64,000 nucleotides of DNA from Acidimicrobiales bacterium (GTDB taxonomy: Bacteria; Actinomycetota; Acidimicrobiia; Acidimicrobiales; SHLQ01): the NCBI GenBank assembly GCA_020629635.1, contig JAHDCX010000002.1, positions 221,726-285,725 on the forward strand, given 5' to 3'. Of this stretch, positions 49,356 to 57,847 are shown one piece after another (position 1 is the stretch's first letter; every line of letters starts with the position of its first letter). Both the position numbers and the translations under genes were made by a program. The notes beneath the pieces were generated by a model, which worked only from the letters and a program-made list of their open reading frames with translations, was not told the DNA's origin and made no database searches.

Positions 49356-49438
49356 CCGTTTTCACGGCTCGTCCTGTTGCGAGCCGACCGTCGGGAATCG
49401 GAATGCGCTGGCAGTCGGGCGGGTTTACCCTCGACGTG

Positions 49439-49945
49439 ATGGGGACCCGAGTGGCGCTTCTGCTGGTGGCCATGCTCGCCGCTGCGTGTTCGAGCGCGCC
49501 CGGTCCGGAGCTGACGACGACGTCGATTGGCGGAGCGCCACCGTCGTCCACGGCGGTGGCGCTCCAACCAGAACCCCTACCGTCGGGTCGCGACGCCATC
49601 GCGGCAGCGGAGGGTTCGGCACACGTCCTCTGGTTCTGGGGCGCGCATTGAGGCACCTGTCGCGAAGAAGCCTCTGCGGTCGCATGGGTGACGAGACAGC
49701 CAACCGATGTGCCGATCATCGGCGTGCCGAATCCCGATGACGGTGACGACACCGATCGTCGGGAGTTCATCGAGGCGATGAGTACCCAGATCAGTCACGT
49801 GCTCGAGGACCCGGGCTCGGTCTGGGCGAACTATAAGGTCACCTCTCAGCCGACGATGGTCTTTGTGTCCGCCGACGGTTCTACCGAGGTGCACACTGGT
49901 GGGCTGGGCCCACAGGGCCTCCTGGAGCGGCTGAAAGCGCTCTGA
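49439..49945 (+). CDS. Thioredoxin-like lipoprotein, candidate selenoprotein (in-frame TGA)
   Basis: Read through one in-frame TGA (49649-49651, codon 71), this is a 168-residue lipoprotein. It has a signal peptide with lipobox LAAAC (about Cys19), a Thr/Ser-rich linker and a thioredoxin fold. The strand-and-loop LWFWGAH-U-GTCREEA takes the place of the usual LxFWAxWCxxC, so the TGA sits on the first active-site Cys and the second remains as Cys74. Further on, VTSQPTMVFV is the cis-Pro region. Frame and codon use continue unchanged to the stop at 49945. Alternative: a Cys codon mutated to TGA in a pseudogene. The start could also be GTG at 49436. Confidence 0.8.
49652..49690 (+). promoter_or_regulatory. 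Candidate bacterial SECIS hairpin
   Basis: Starting three bases after the TGA, 49654-49665 pairs with 49680-49690. The pairs are CACC/GGTG, two G-U wobbles (T58-G86, G59-T85), T-A, a bulged C61, then GCGA/TCGC. That gives 11 pairs and a 14-base apical loop ending in GG. Position and size fit bacterial selenocysteine-insertion elements, which lie within about 40 bases of the UGA. Folding was done by eye only. Confidence 0.55.
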
Positions 49946-49948
49946 GGG

Positions 49949-51151
49949 CTAGAGCTCGGGCCCGGGAGCGTCTGGCGTCTCGAGATCGTCGAGCTCGTGG
50001 ACCGGGAGCGTGTCGGGAACGACGGACGGCCGCGTTGGTTGGTCGTCAAGGCCCACCCGGGTGAGCGGGCCCTCCTCGATGGCGTAGCGCTCTCCTGTTG
50101 CGGAGATGATGCCGGTGGCGGTCGCCGCAGCGGGAAGGGCGAGGAGGGCACCGACAGGGCCGAGGACCGACGCTCCGACGAGTACCGAACCGAACGAGAC
50201 GGCCGGGTGGATTCGAAGCGTTCGAGAGTCAACGCGTGGTGCCAAGAGGTAGTTCTCGAACTGCTGATAGGCGGCCATGAACGCGAGCGCCCAGAGAGCC
50301 TTTGGCGGCGATTCCATCAAGGTCAGGATCACGGGCAGCGCACCGGCGATGTAGACGCCGACGACGGGGACGAACTGGCTAACGACGCCTACCCAGACGG
50401 CGAGAGCGAGCGGGAATGGGACGCCGATCAGCGAGAACGCAATCCAGGTGACGAGCGAGGAGATCGTGGCCAGAACCGTTCGCGACAGGATGTAGCCACC
50501 GGTCTTTTGAATGGCGAGATCCCACACACCGAGCACTCGTCGCTGACGTTCGGGCTTGAGTCTGGAGCAGATCGTGCGTCGCAGTTTGGGGCCGTCGGCG
50601 GTCAGGTAGAACGTGAACAGGGCGATCGTGAAGATCTGGAAGACGAGGCCGATCACGGTGGCGCCGATCCCGACCACGTTGTTGGCCAGGCCAGTGAGTT
50701 GCTGACCGAGGCCATCGTCGGAGAGGAACTGATCCCGAGCCCGGTCGAGCGCAATCGATTCGTCGACGTTGTCCTGCAGCCAGATCTCCAGATCGTCGAT
50801 CAGCGTCGGCGCGTCGTCGACGAAACCTGTCGTTTGCTCGGCGAGCACGCTGCCAACGAGGAAGCTGAAGCCACCGATCACGACGAGCGCAGCAAGGAAC
50901 ATCGCAAGCGTCCCGAGGCCCCGCGAGACCCCCTTTCGTTCGAGCCAGTTGACGGCGGGCTCCAACGCGAAGGAGAAGAAGAACGAGATGAGGACGGTGA
51001 CGAGAAACCCGGACAGGTCCTCGAAGAGTTGTTGGAGGATCCAGATGGCGATCAGCCCGAGCCAGAACAGGGCGATCGCCCGCGGGACCCAGCGCGGCAT
51101 ACGAGCGTCGTCGCGGGCGACGTCGGCGACGATCTCGGTGTGCTCGCTCAT
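49949..51151 (-). CDS. AI-2E family transporter
   Basis: This 400-residue membrane protein has the PF01594 layout: helices at the N-terminus (about 25-60), a long extracytoplasmic insertion with amphipathic helices (about 105-155), then six more helices with the conserved PFPLALAVWVGVVSQFVPVVGVYIAGALPVIL and YQQFENYLLAPRV segments. Members export autoinducer-2 or act as Na+/H+ antiporters. The C-terminal 50 residues are acidic and specific. It is convergent with the thioredoxin-like gene, with only three bases between the stops. Confidence 0.92.
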   Translation of the reverse strand: MSEHTEIVADVARDDARMPRWVPRAIALFWLGLIAIWILQQLFEDLSGFLVTVLISFFFSFALEPAVNWLERKGVSRGLGTLAMFLAALVVIGGFSFLVGSVLAEQTTGFVDDAPTLIDDLEIWLQDNVDESIALDRARDQFLSDDGLGQQLTGLANNVVGIGATVIGLVFQIFTIALFTFYLTADGPKLRRTICSRLKPERQRRVLGVWDLAIQKTGGYILSRTVLATISSLVTWIAFSLIGVPFPLALAVWVGVVSQFVPVVGVYIAGALPVILTLMESPPKALWALAFMAAYQQFENYLLAPRVDSRTLRIHPAVSFGSVLVGASVLGPVGALLALPAAATATGIISATGERYAIEEGPLTRVGLDDQPTRPSVVPDTLPVHELDDLETPDAPGPEL

Positions 51152-51163
51152 TGGGAAGTGACG

Positions 51164-51979
51164 CTAGTCCACGGGGTCCAGCTCGGCGGACAACGCCAGC
51201 GCCTCCGCAGCACCATCGGCATCGACATGTCCGACGATGTGGCTCGCAAGGCGGTGCACCTCGGGCTCGGCGTTGGCCATCGCCACAGGGACCCCGACGG
51301 CGTGCATCGCCGGCACATCATTGTGGCCGTCGCCGACCATCATCACCGCCGACATCGGGAGGTCCAAGAGCGCCGCAATCGCGGAGATGCCGGTGGCCTT
51401 CGTGACGTTGGCTGCGGTCACGGAGACGAATGCCGCGCCGGGCATGATCGGTGAGGTCGCGGAAGTCGCGGTGAGCCCCGTTCGGGCGACGCTCTCGATG
51501 ACCGCCGTGATCTCAGATTCTTGGACCACGAACTGGACACGCACGATGTCGTTCGAGTCGACGAAATCTCGAACGGGACGCGGTTGGTGCGCGGTGCCCA
51601 TCAGGTCGGCATGGTCAGCCGCGAGGCCCGCGGTCGAATCGACGACGTAGTCGGTGGCTGAGTAGAGCTCGGTGACCCAATCCCGAGAAACGCCGAGGTC
51701 GATCAGGTCGACGACGAGCTCGTGGTCGATCGTGGAACCCGTCGCCGATGCATCGAGTGCCGAGACCACTGCGCCTCCTGCGTGGAAGACATGGTGGCCG
51801 GTGGGGTCGAGTCGCTGGGCCATTTCCCACGATGATCCGAACGCGCCGCGGGCGGTGCACAGGGCGAGATGTTGGCCCCGATCACGCGCTGCGGAGGCCG
51901 CTGACCACACTGCGTCGGAGACTTGCCCCTCGCTTCCCACAAGAGTGCCATCGACGTCGAGACAGACCAGGGGAATCAC
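51164..51979 (-). CDS. HAD-superfamily (Cof-like) phosphatase
   Basis: This 271-residue protein has motif I LDVDGTLVG (nucleophile Asp8, acid Asp10), motif II-like CTAR, motif III Lys (VTKATG) and motif IV GDGHND. A type IIB cap lies between about 85 and 190. Such enzymes remove phosphate from small sugar phosphates or cofactors. Substrate unknown. It precedes the AI-2E gene on the same strand by 12 bases and could be co-transcribed. Confidence 0.9.
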   Translation of the reverse strand: MIPLVCLDVDGTLVGSEGQVSDAVWSAASAARDRGQHLALCTARGAFGSSWEMAQRLDPTGHHVFHAGGAVVSALDASATGSTIDHELVVDLIDLGVSRDWVTELYSATDYVVDSTAGLAADHADLMGTAHQPRPVRDFVDSNDIVRVQFVVQESEITAVIESVARTGLTATSATSPIMPGAAFVSVTAANVTKATGISAIAALLDLPMSAVMMVGDGHNDVPAMHAVGVPVAMANAEPEVHRLASHIVGHVDADGAAEALALSAELDPVD

Positions 51980-52049
51980 GCCGACACGCTAGTGATGTTT
52001 GCTAGACATCGCTTGGTAGAACTGGCTCAGCCAAGGAGAGCGAACAGAC

Positions 52050-53525
52050 GTGTCCGGGCAACTTCCCGATCTCGACGAGATGGTCTCATTCGCCGTTGAC
52101 AACGGCGCACAGGCTGGTCCCTATCCAATGCGCTCCATCATCGAGAGCATTCGTTTGGGTCAGCGTGACCCAGGCACGCTCGTGTGGTGGGCCGGTGAGG
52201 GCGACTGGGTGCCGTTCAATTCGGTTGACAGCCTCATGGAACTTCTTCAGGGGCTTCCCGCCGATGATCAGCCGCCACCTCCCGGCGATGACGCCGAGGC
52301 GATTCCGCTCGGCGAGGCGAGTGCCGATGACGGCGACATCGACGTCGAGAGTGCCGTCGAGTCGGTGGAGGATGTCGTCGAGCCCGACCTCGAGGTCGCG
52401 GACCCGGTCGCCTCCGACGAGCCGCTCGCCGAGATGGCGAACGTGGACGCCGACGCCGTCGGAACGGTGTCCGTCGATTCGGGTCTGCTCGTCGATGGTG
52501 GAGTTGGTGACGCCGCTGGGTCGGCGACCGACGCAGCCTCCGAGGTGCTCGATGACGGATGGGTCGACCACTCCTCAACCGCTGAGTCGCTCACCGACGC
52601 GGCACCGGACATGGCCGAGACCGCCTCCGACGCCAGCAACCGTTGGGGAGCGGCGGCAGCCGAGGTTGAGGACGACGTCGCGGCAACCGCCGACGAGGCT
52701 GACGGCGCAGGGATCTCCGGGTTGTTCGGTGTTGGAGCGGCGGGCGCTGCCGCAGCGGGTGCGGCGGTCGTCGGGAGCTCGATGCCTGACGCTGTCGTCG
52801 ACCCGATCCAGCCAGCGATCGCCGAGCCGATCATCGATGACGTCGCAACCTTCCCTGCCGCGCCGGCCCCGATCGCGCAGCCGGAGATTTCGGAGGAGAG
52901 TCCTTTGGACTCGGTCGGCGCTCGCATCGAAGCGTTGACGGCCGAACCCGGTGGGGACGAGGTGACCGGCATCGACTCGGCTTCGCCGGAGGTGATCATC
53001 GAGGCCGAACCCGACCCCGAATCGGCGCCACAACCGGATCCCGAACCGGACCTCGAGCCCGCCGCGGAGTCTGTCGATCTCTTCGGATCGATGGTCGCAG
53101 CGACCCGGGCGTCGTGGGGTGATCTGGATTGGGGTGCTCGTCTGGGAAGTCCAATACTCGGTTCCGGAATCTCGGCGCTCGTCGCCGATGGAGCCACGCT
53201 GCTCGACGTCCATACCGCCGGTGATGGTCATGTGGCCGTATTCGGCACCCAAGCAGGAACGCATCAGATGATGAGCGTCACCCCGGTCCCGGGCGAGGAC
53301 GGTGCCGTCGAGCTCTCCAGGGTGTCCTTTGCCGCTGGTCCGACCAACGCTGCGCCGACGGAAGGACCCTCCCAGCCAGGGGACATCCACGTGGTCGCCC
53401 ACGGCGACCATGCAGCCGCAGCGGTCGATCTCATCTGGGACGTGTCGGACTATTCGGATGGCTCGATGGTCGGCGACGCGGTTCGCACGGTGATTGCTGC
53501 ACTGGAGCAACACCGCGACCTCTGA
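52050..53525 (+). CDS. GYF_2-domain protein with acidic linker
   Basis: This 491-residue protein starts with a GYF_2-like domain (about 1-65) where GPYPMRSI, PGTLVWWAGEGDWVPF are the Trp-rich ligand surface. A very acidic low-complexity region (about 72-340) with Ala/Gly hydrophobic island GAAGAAAAGAAVVG near 230 follows, then a globular C-terminal domain (about 345-491) including IHVVAHGDHAAAAVDLIWDVSDYSDGSMVGDAV. The GTG start has AAGGAGA upstream. I do not recognise the C-terminal domain. It may be an adaptor with a disordered linker. Confidence 0.75.
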   Translation: MSGQLPDLDEMVSFAVDNGAQAGPYPMRSIIESIRLGQRDPGTLVWWAGEGDWVPFNSVDSLMELLQGLPADDQPPPPGDDAEAIPLGEASADDGDIDVESAVESVEDVVEPDLEVADPVASDEPLAEMANVDADAVGTVSVDSGLLVDGGVGDAAGSATDAASEVLDDGWVDHSSTAESLTDAAPDMAETASDASNRWGAAAAEVEDDVAATADEADGAGISGLFGVGAAGAAAAGAAVVGSSMPDAVVDPIQPAIAEPIIDDVATFPAAPAPIAQPEISEESPLDSVGARIEALTAEPGGDEVTGIDSASPEVIIEAEPDPESAPQPDPEPDLEPAAESVDLFGSMVAATRASWGDLDWGARLGSPILGSGISALVADGATLLDVHTAGDGHVAVFGTQAGTHQMMSVTPVPGEDGAVELSRVSFAAGPTNAAPTEGPSQPGDIHVVAHGDHAAAAVDLIWDVSDYSDGSMVGDAVRTVIAALEQHRDL

Positions 53526-53540
53526 GCAACGGTCAGCCGG

Positions 53541-55394
53541 TCACCAACGGCTGGATTCGTCGAGCATTCTCGAAACCAGTGATGCCTGCGTCGCTGGCTC
53601 GGCGAACAGGTAGCCCTGCGCCCACGTGACTCCGAGATTCCGGAGACCGGCGAGCTGGGAGCGTGTTTCGACGCCTTCCACGGTGGTCGACAGTCCCAAG
53701 GCGTGGGCCATCGCCACGGCAGCGGACAGCACCGGAGCGCCCGAACCGTCAGCCGCGAGTCCGACCAGAAACGCGCGGTCGACCTTCACGATCGACACCG
53801 GAAGCTGCTGGACGTAGGCCAGTGACGAGTAGCCGGTCCCGAAGTCATCGATCGCGAGACGAACGCCGAGCGACCGAAGGTCGTCCATCCGCTCGGCGAC
53901 CGTGTCATCGGCGAGCGACGATTCGGTGAGTTCGACGATGACGCGTTCTGGAGCCACGTCGTAACTGTCGAGGGCCGCGCCGAGTTGGTACTGCATGTCC
54001 GGGCGGGTCAACTGGGATGCCGAGAGGTTGATCGCGACGGAGAAGTCGGGGTCGACGTCGGCGAACGCCGCGACCTCTCGAACGGCCTGCCACACGACCC
54101 AGTCGCTCAGATCGTCGATCAGCCCGGCTCGTTCCGCCGTCGGGATGAAATCGTCGGGTCCGAGGATGCCGCGGTCTGGGTGCTCCCAGCGGACCAAGGC
54201 CTCTGCCCCGACGATTCGGCCCGTCTCCAGCCGGACTTTCGGCTGCCAGAACAGGACGAACTCGTGGTGGTCGATGCCCTCACGGAGCCGTACCTCCCGA
54301 TCGAGACGGTCACCAGCAAGTGAATCGAGCGACGAGTCGTGCACGGCGTTGGTTCCTCGGCCCGCCTGTTTGGCCCGAACGACTGCTGCGTGTCCTTCGT
54401 CGATGAGTTCGAGTGCGGTGCGGTCGCCGGTACCGATGGTGAGGCCGATCGAGACGGTGATCGTCAGGTCGGTGTCGGCAATTCGAAGTGGACGGGCAAT
54501 GGCCGTCCGGATTCGATCGGCCGTCGTCACCGCTTCGGCGATCGCGTCGATGCGTTCGAGCACCACGATGAACTCGTCGCCACCGAATCGAACGACGGTG
54601 TCCCCGACCAGGACTTGGCGTCGGATTCGGTCGGCGACCTCAGCGATCACCAGATCCCCTGTGGCATGGCCGAGGCTGTCGTTGACGAGCGTGAGATCGT
54701 CGATGTCGACGAACAGGACCGCGACGTTCCAGCCGTGGCCCCGTGCAGTGTCGAGCGCCCGCCGGAGCTTTTCTTCGAGCCCTTCACGGTTCTCGAGTCC
54801 GGTGAGCGGGTCGTGCCGGATCCGATCGAGCAGTTCCTGCCTCGACTGATCATGGATGATCGCCAGTTCGGCCAATGACGTGACTTCGTCGAACAGGTCG
54901 ACCTCGGACGGTTCGAGGACCCGTGACTGATCCAGATAGGTGACGCATGCGCCGACGACGATCCCGTGTCGACCTGTCAGCGGTACGGCGCGTGCCGCGA
55001 GCATACCGTGTTCGACGAAGGTGCCCCGGTGCTCCCGGTACAGCGAACTCGCGGCGACCTCGATGGCGAGGACTTCGCCGCGGCGTTGCATCGCCGCGTC
55101 CCAGGTGCCGAACCAGCGGCGGCGTGAGGCGCCGTGGATCAGGGTGGCGATGGCCGGTGGGAGGTTGGACGCACGGACTCGGCTCTGGTCGGCGTCATCG
55201 ATCGTGATGATTGCCGAACGTCCGCCGGAGATTCGATGGTCGAGCTCGGCGATGAGGGTCTCGAAGACGTGGTCGCTCCGACGGTCCGAGGCAATGTCGG
55301 TCGCAATCCGGGCGCGGAGACGCACGAGCGCAACGTCGGCGTCCGGGTCTGGTTCGGGCACCAGGTGCAGTGCGGTTTCCTCCACGCTTCCCAT
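53541..55394 (-). CDS. GAF-GGDEF-EAL protein
   Basis: This 617-residue cytoplasmic protein has a GAF-like sensor (about 30-180), a GGDEF domain with intact RFGGDEF (271-275) and an EAL domain with intact EAL (398-400), DDFGTGYSSL and VEGVE. No RxxD inhibitory site precedes the GGDEF, so product feedback is unlikely. Both cyclase and phosphodiesterase active sites look complete; which dominates cannot be told. With the HD-GYP and PilZ genes it gives c-di-GMP synthesis, breakdown and a receptor in one 20-kb stretch. Confidence 0.94.
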   Translation of the reverse strand: MGSVEETALHLVPEPDPDADVALVRLRARIATDIASDRRSDHVFETLIAELDHRISGGRSAIITIDDADQSRVRASNLPPAIATLIHGASRRRWFGTWDAAMQRRGEVLAIEVAASSLYREHRGTFVEHGMLAARAVPLTGRHGIVVGACVTYLDQSRVLEPSEVDLFDEVTSLAELAIIHDQSRQELLDRIRHDPLTGLENREGLEEKLRRALDTARGHGWNVAVLFVDIDDLTLVNDSLGHATGDLVIAEVADRIRRQVLVGDTVVRFGGDEFIVVLERIDAIAEAVTTADRIRTAIARPLRIADTDLTITVSIGLTIGTGDRTALELIDEGHAAVVRAKQAGRGTNAVHDSSLDSLAGDRLDREVRLREGIDHHEFVLFWQPKVRLETGRIVGAEALVRWEHPDRGILGPDDFIPTAERAGLIDDLSDWVVWQAVREVAAFADVDPDFSVAINLSASQLTRPDMQYQLGAALDSYDVAPERVIVELTESSLADDTVAERMDDLRSLGVRLAIDDFGTGYSSLAYVQQLPVSIVKVDRAFLVGLAADGSGAPVLSAAVAMAHALGLSTTVEGVETRSQLAGLRNLGVTWAQGYLFAEPATQASLVSRMLDESSRW

Positions 55395-55478
55395 GATCGG
55401 CCGAACTGGGCGCCGAGGTGAGTCAGGGCCTCACGAACCGGTCTCGATCGCCGACCCCGCTGCTAGCGTTGTGGGTCC

Positions 55479-55551
55479 GCCCGAGTAGCTCAGTCGGTAG
55501 AGCAACTCATTCGTAATGAGTAGGTCAGGAGTTCGATTCTCCTCTCGGGCT
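55479..55551 (+). tRNA. tRNA-Thr (CGT)
   Basis: The cloverleaf is complete: acceptor GCCCGAG pairs with CTCGGGC, D-arm GCTC, anticodon arm ACTCA/TGAGT with loop TTCGTAA (anticodon CGT at 55512-55514, reads ACG), and T-arm with GTTCGATTC. CCA is not encoded. Confidence 0.97.
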
Positions 55552-55661
55552 CTTCGTAGAGCAGGCACCTTGTCCGCCCCCACAGAGAGCCGCTGCCGAG
55601 AAGGTCAGGGTCGGACTTCGATGCCTGCGAGACTGGCGTCGTGGAAGTCGATCAGCCACCG

Positions 55662-55739
55662 ATGAAGCGGGCGATCGGGGTGGGGGTCCTTGTTGCGGTG
55701 GCCTGGTTCTGGTTCGAGATCGTCACGCATTCGAGCTGA
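55662..55739 (+). CDS. Small single-helix membrane peptide
   Basis: A 25-residue frame, MKRAIGVGVLVAVAWFWFE then five more residues, would form one membrane helix. It sits between tRNA-Thr and the M14 gene. A GTG 21 bases upstream in the same frame would add seven polar residues. Evidence is only the typical helix and intact frame. Confidence 0.35.
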   Translation: MKRAIGVGVLVAVAWFWFEIVTHSS

Positions 55740-55771
55740 CCGGACCGGCCAGACGACTAGGTTCGGCGTCG

Positions 55772-56689
55772 ATGGAACGCTTCTATCCGATTGGCACGCC
55801 CGGACAGCCATGGGGGACCCACGAGCGGCGAGCGTGGTTCGACGCCCAGTCGATCCAGCGCAGCTACCACGACGACGTTCTCGCCCGCATCGATGCGCTC
55901 GACAGCCGCGCCGAGGTCATCCAGTACGGAGCACTCCCGCTCGACGAGGAACGGTACCCACTGGTGGCCGTCGTTGTCGGCTGTCCAGACCCCGATGCCC
56001 CGACGGTCCTGGTCACCGGAGGAGTGCATGGATACGAGACGAGCGGGGTGATGGGCGCGCTGGCCGTGGCCGAGGCGGCAGCATCCAGCCCGCCCCGTGT
56101 GCACTTCGTCATCGCCCCCTGCGTGAGCCCGTGGGGGTACGAAGTGATCAATCGCTGGAACCCGAACGCGATCGACCCAAATCGGTCCTTTCATCGCCGC
56201 AGCCCTTCGGAGGAGGCCGCGTCGCTCATGGCCTTCGTCGAGTCACGGACCGACGAGTTCGTCATGCACCTCGATCTGCATGAGACGACCGACAGCGACG
56301 AGCTCGAGTTCCGCCCGGCGCTCGCGGCTCGAGATGGGCAGATACTCGAGCGGGGAACCATTCCCGACGGCTTCTACACCGTCGGCGACTCGAACAATCC
56401 GCAGCCGGACTTTCAGCGGGCGATCATCGACGGAGTCGAAGCCGTCACCCACATCGCACCCCCCGATGCTGCCGGCCAGATCATCGGTGCCGACGTCGCT
56501 CAGCGAGGCGTCATCAACTATCCGTTCTCCGAGCTCGGCCTGTGTGCCGGGATGACCGATGCCCGATTCACCTCGACCACAGAGGTCTACCCCGACAGCC
56601 AATCGGCAACATCCGAGCAATGTGTGGCGGCTCAAGTCGCGGCAGTCGACGCGGGCGTGGACTTCGTGCTTCGCCAGTCCGGACCCTGA
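55772..56689 (+). CDS. M14-family zinc carboxypeptidase / AstE-like
   Basis: This 305-residue protein has the M14 zinc site: VTGGVHGYETSG (His-x2-Glu, about residues 86-89) and HLDLHETTDSDE with the third ligand His near 171. PCVSPWGYEVINRWN and NRSFHR are substrate-cleft motifs. Without a signal peptide it would be cytoplasmic. Aspartoacylase, succinylglutamate desuccinylase and carboxypeptidase activities share these residues. It overlaps the EEP gene by one base. Confidence 0.88.
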   Translation: MERFYPIGTPGQPWGTHERRAWFDAQSIQRSYHDDVLARIDALDSRAEVIQYGALPLDEERYPLVAVVVGCPDPDAPTVLVTGGVHGYETSGVMGALAVAEAAASSPPRVHFVIAPCVSPWGYEVINRWNPNAIDPNRSFHRRSPSEEAASLMAFVESRTDEFVMHLDLHETTDSDELEFRPALAARDGQILERGTIPDGFYTVGDSNNPQPDFQRAIIDGVEAVTHIAPPDAAGQIIGADVAQRGVINYPFSELGLCAGMTDARFTSTTEVYPDSQSATSEQCVAAQVAAVDAGVDFVLRQSGP

Positions 56690-57483
56690 TGCGCGTCGCC
56701 ACGTGGAACGTCTGGTGGCGCTTCGGCGACTGGCGTCCGCGACAAGCGGTGATCTTCGACGAGCTTCGGTCGGTGGGCGCAGACGTGATCGCTCTGCAGG
56801 AGACCTGGCCCGCTCAGGTCGACGAGCTCGCTCAGGCCCTCGACATGGCGTCGGTGTTCTCGGGAGGAGCGCCGTCGGGGCACCCGCGCGGGGAGTTCGG
56901 AAACGCCATCCTGAGCCGGTGGCCGATCCTCTCGACGGCGGAGCAGACACTGCCTGCCAAAGACGGTCCCGACATCCGTCGAGTGCTCCACGCCCGTGTC
57001 GATGCCCCACTCGGGCCGGTCGACGTCTTCACGACGCATCTCTCGCACCGATTCGACGAGTCGGCGACACGCGTTCGCCAGCTTCAGGTCGTCTCGGAGT
57101 TCATCGAACGTCAGCGACGTTCCGACGATGCGGGTCATCCGCCGATCCTCCTCGGCGACCTCAACGCCGTTCCCGACAGCGACGAGCTTCGCCGCCTGAC
57201 CGGGCGCAGTCAGCCGTACCTCGACGGCACGGTCTGGTCAGATGCGTGGGAGCTGGTCGGTGAAGGCGACGGGATCACCTGGGACGATGCGAACGAACAC
57301 GTTGTCGATTCCGCGTGGCCGCAGCGCCGCATCGACTATGTGCTCGTCGCGTGGCCGCGGCCTCGGCCGCTCGGCAATCCACTTCGCGCTGAGCGCTTCG
57401 GCACTCCTCGCGGCAGCGGACCTCCCGGGTCTGATCACTGGGGCGTCGTCGTCGATCTCGGTGAATCCTCGCCGACGTCGTGA
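56689..57483 (+). CDS. Endonuclease/exonuclease/phosphatase-family protein
   Basis: This 264-residue protein has the EEP signatures: TWNVWW, ALQETWP (catalytic Glu near 42), HLSHRFDESATRVRQ, LLGDLNAVPDSDE and the final SDHWGVVVDL. It lacks a signal peptide. Members include Mg2+-dependent nucleases and inositol or sphingomyelin phosphatases. Co-translation with the M14 gene suggests a shared physiological role that is not predictable. Confidence 0.88.
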   Translation: MRVATWNVWWRFGDWRPRQAVIFDELRSVGADVIALQETWPAQVDELAQALDMASVFSGGAPSGHPRGEFGNAILSRWPILSTAEQTLPAKDGPDIRRVLHARVDAPLGPVDVFTTHLSHRFDESATRVRQLQVVSEFIERQRRSDDAGHPPILLGDLNAVPDSDELRRLTGRSQPYLDGTVWSDAWELVGEGDGITWDDANEHVVDSAWPQRRIDYVLVAWPRPRPLGNPLRAERFGTPRGSGPPGSDHWGVVVDLGESSPTS

Positions 57484-57529
57484 CAACGTACGGTGGCCAC
57501 CGGCCCGCGCCGTGGACTAGCGTCCACCC

Positions 57530-57778
57530 ATGGCGGCTGATTGCGGGATGGAAACAACGATGAGTGAGAACGGGCGGCAACCGGACGAGCGGGAACCCGC
57601 AACCTTTCTGGATCTGACGGGTGACGAACCGGTCATCGCCGTTGGAGCACCTCCGGTCCCGTCGTTGCCCAACGTCGACGAGGCGCCCCGTAGCCGATGG
57701 GGTGAGGGCCGATCCGCAACGACGAGTCCGCGTGCGATCCGGCGTCGACGGCTGACCGAAGAGCCGTTGAGGGACTGA
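57530..57778 (+). CDS. Small hypothetical protein
   Basis: This reading of 82 residues (or 72 from the ATG at 57560, MSENGRQ) has no membrane segment. It is Pro- and Arg-rich towards the end and probably disordered. The TGA stop lies in the first stem of the following hairpin array. Codon use fits the neighbourhood, but no family is known. It follows the EEP gene by 46 bases. Confidence 0.45.
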   Translation: MAADCGMETTMSENGRQPDEREPATFLDLTGDEPVIAVGAPPVPSLPNVDEAPRSRWGEGRSATTSPRAIRRRRLTEEPLRD

Positions 57779-57847
57779 GCGGGCGTCCGCTCAGCGAGTG
57801 ACTGAGCGGGCGTCCGCTCAGCGAGTGATTGAGCGGGCGTCCGCTCA
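57776..57847. repeat. 27-bp tandem hairpin array (3 units)
   Basis: Hairpins TGAGCGG-GCGT-CCGCTCA begin at 57776, 57803 and 57830, spaced 27 bp. They are joined by the linker GCGAGTGAC(T), as in the 23.9 kb array although the stem bases differ. The first TGA is the stop of the small gene and the last TCA is the minus-strand stop of the coiled-coil gene. Confidence 0.92.

Noticed and set aside
49649-49651. TGA read as Trp (alternative code)
   Set aside because: TGA is the normal stop of most genes in this window, so only site-specific recoding is plausible.
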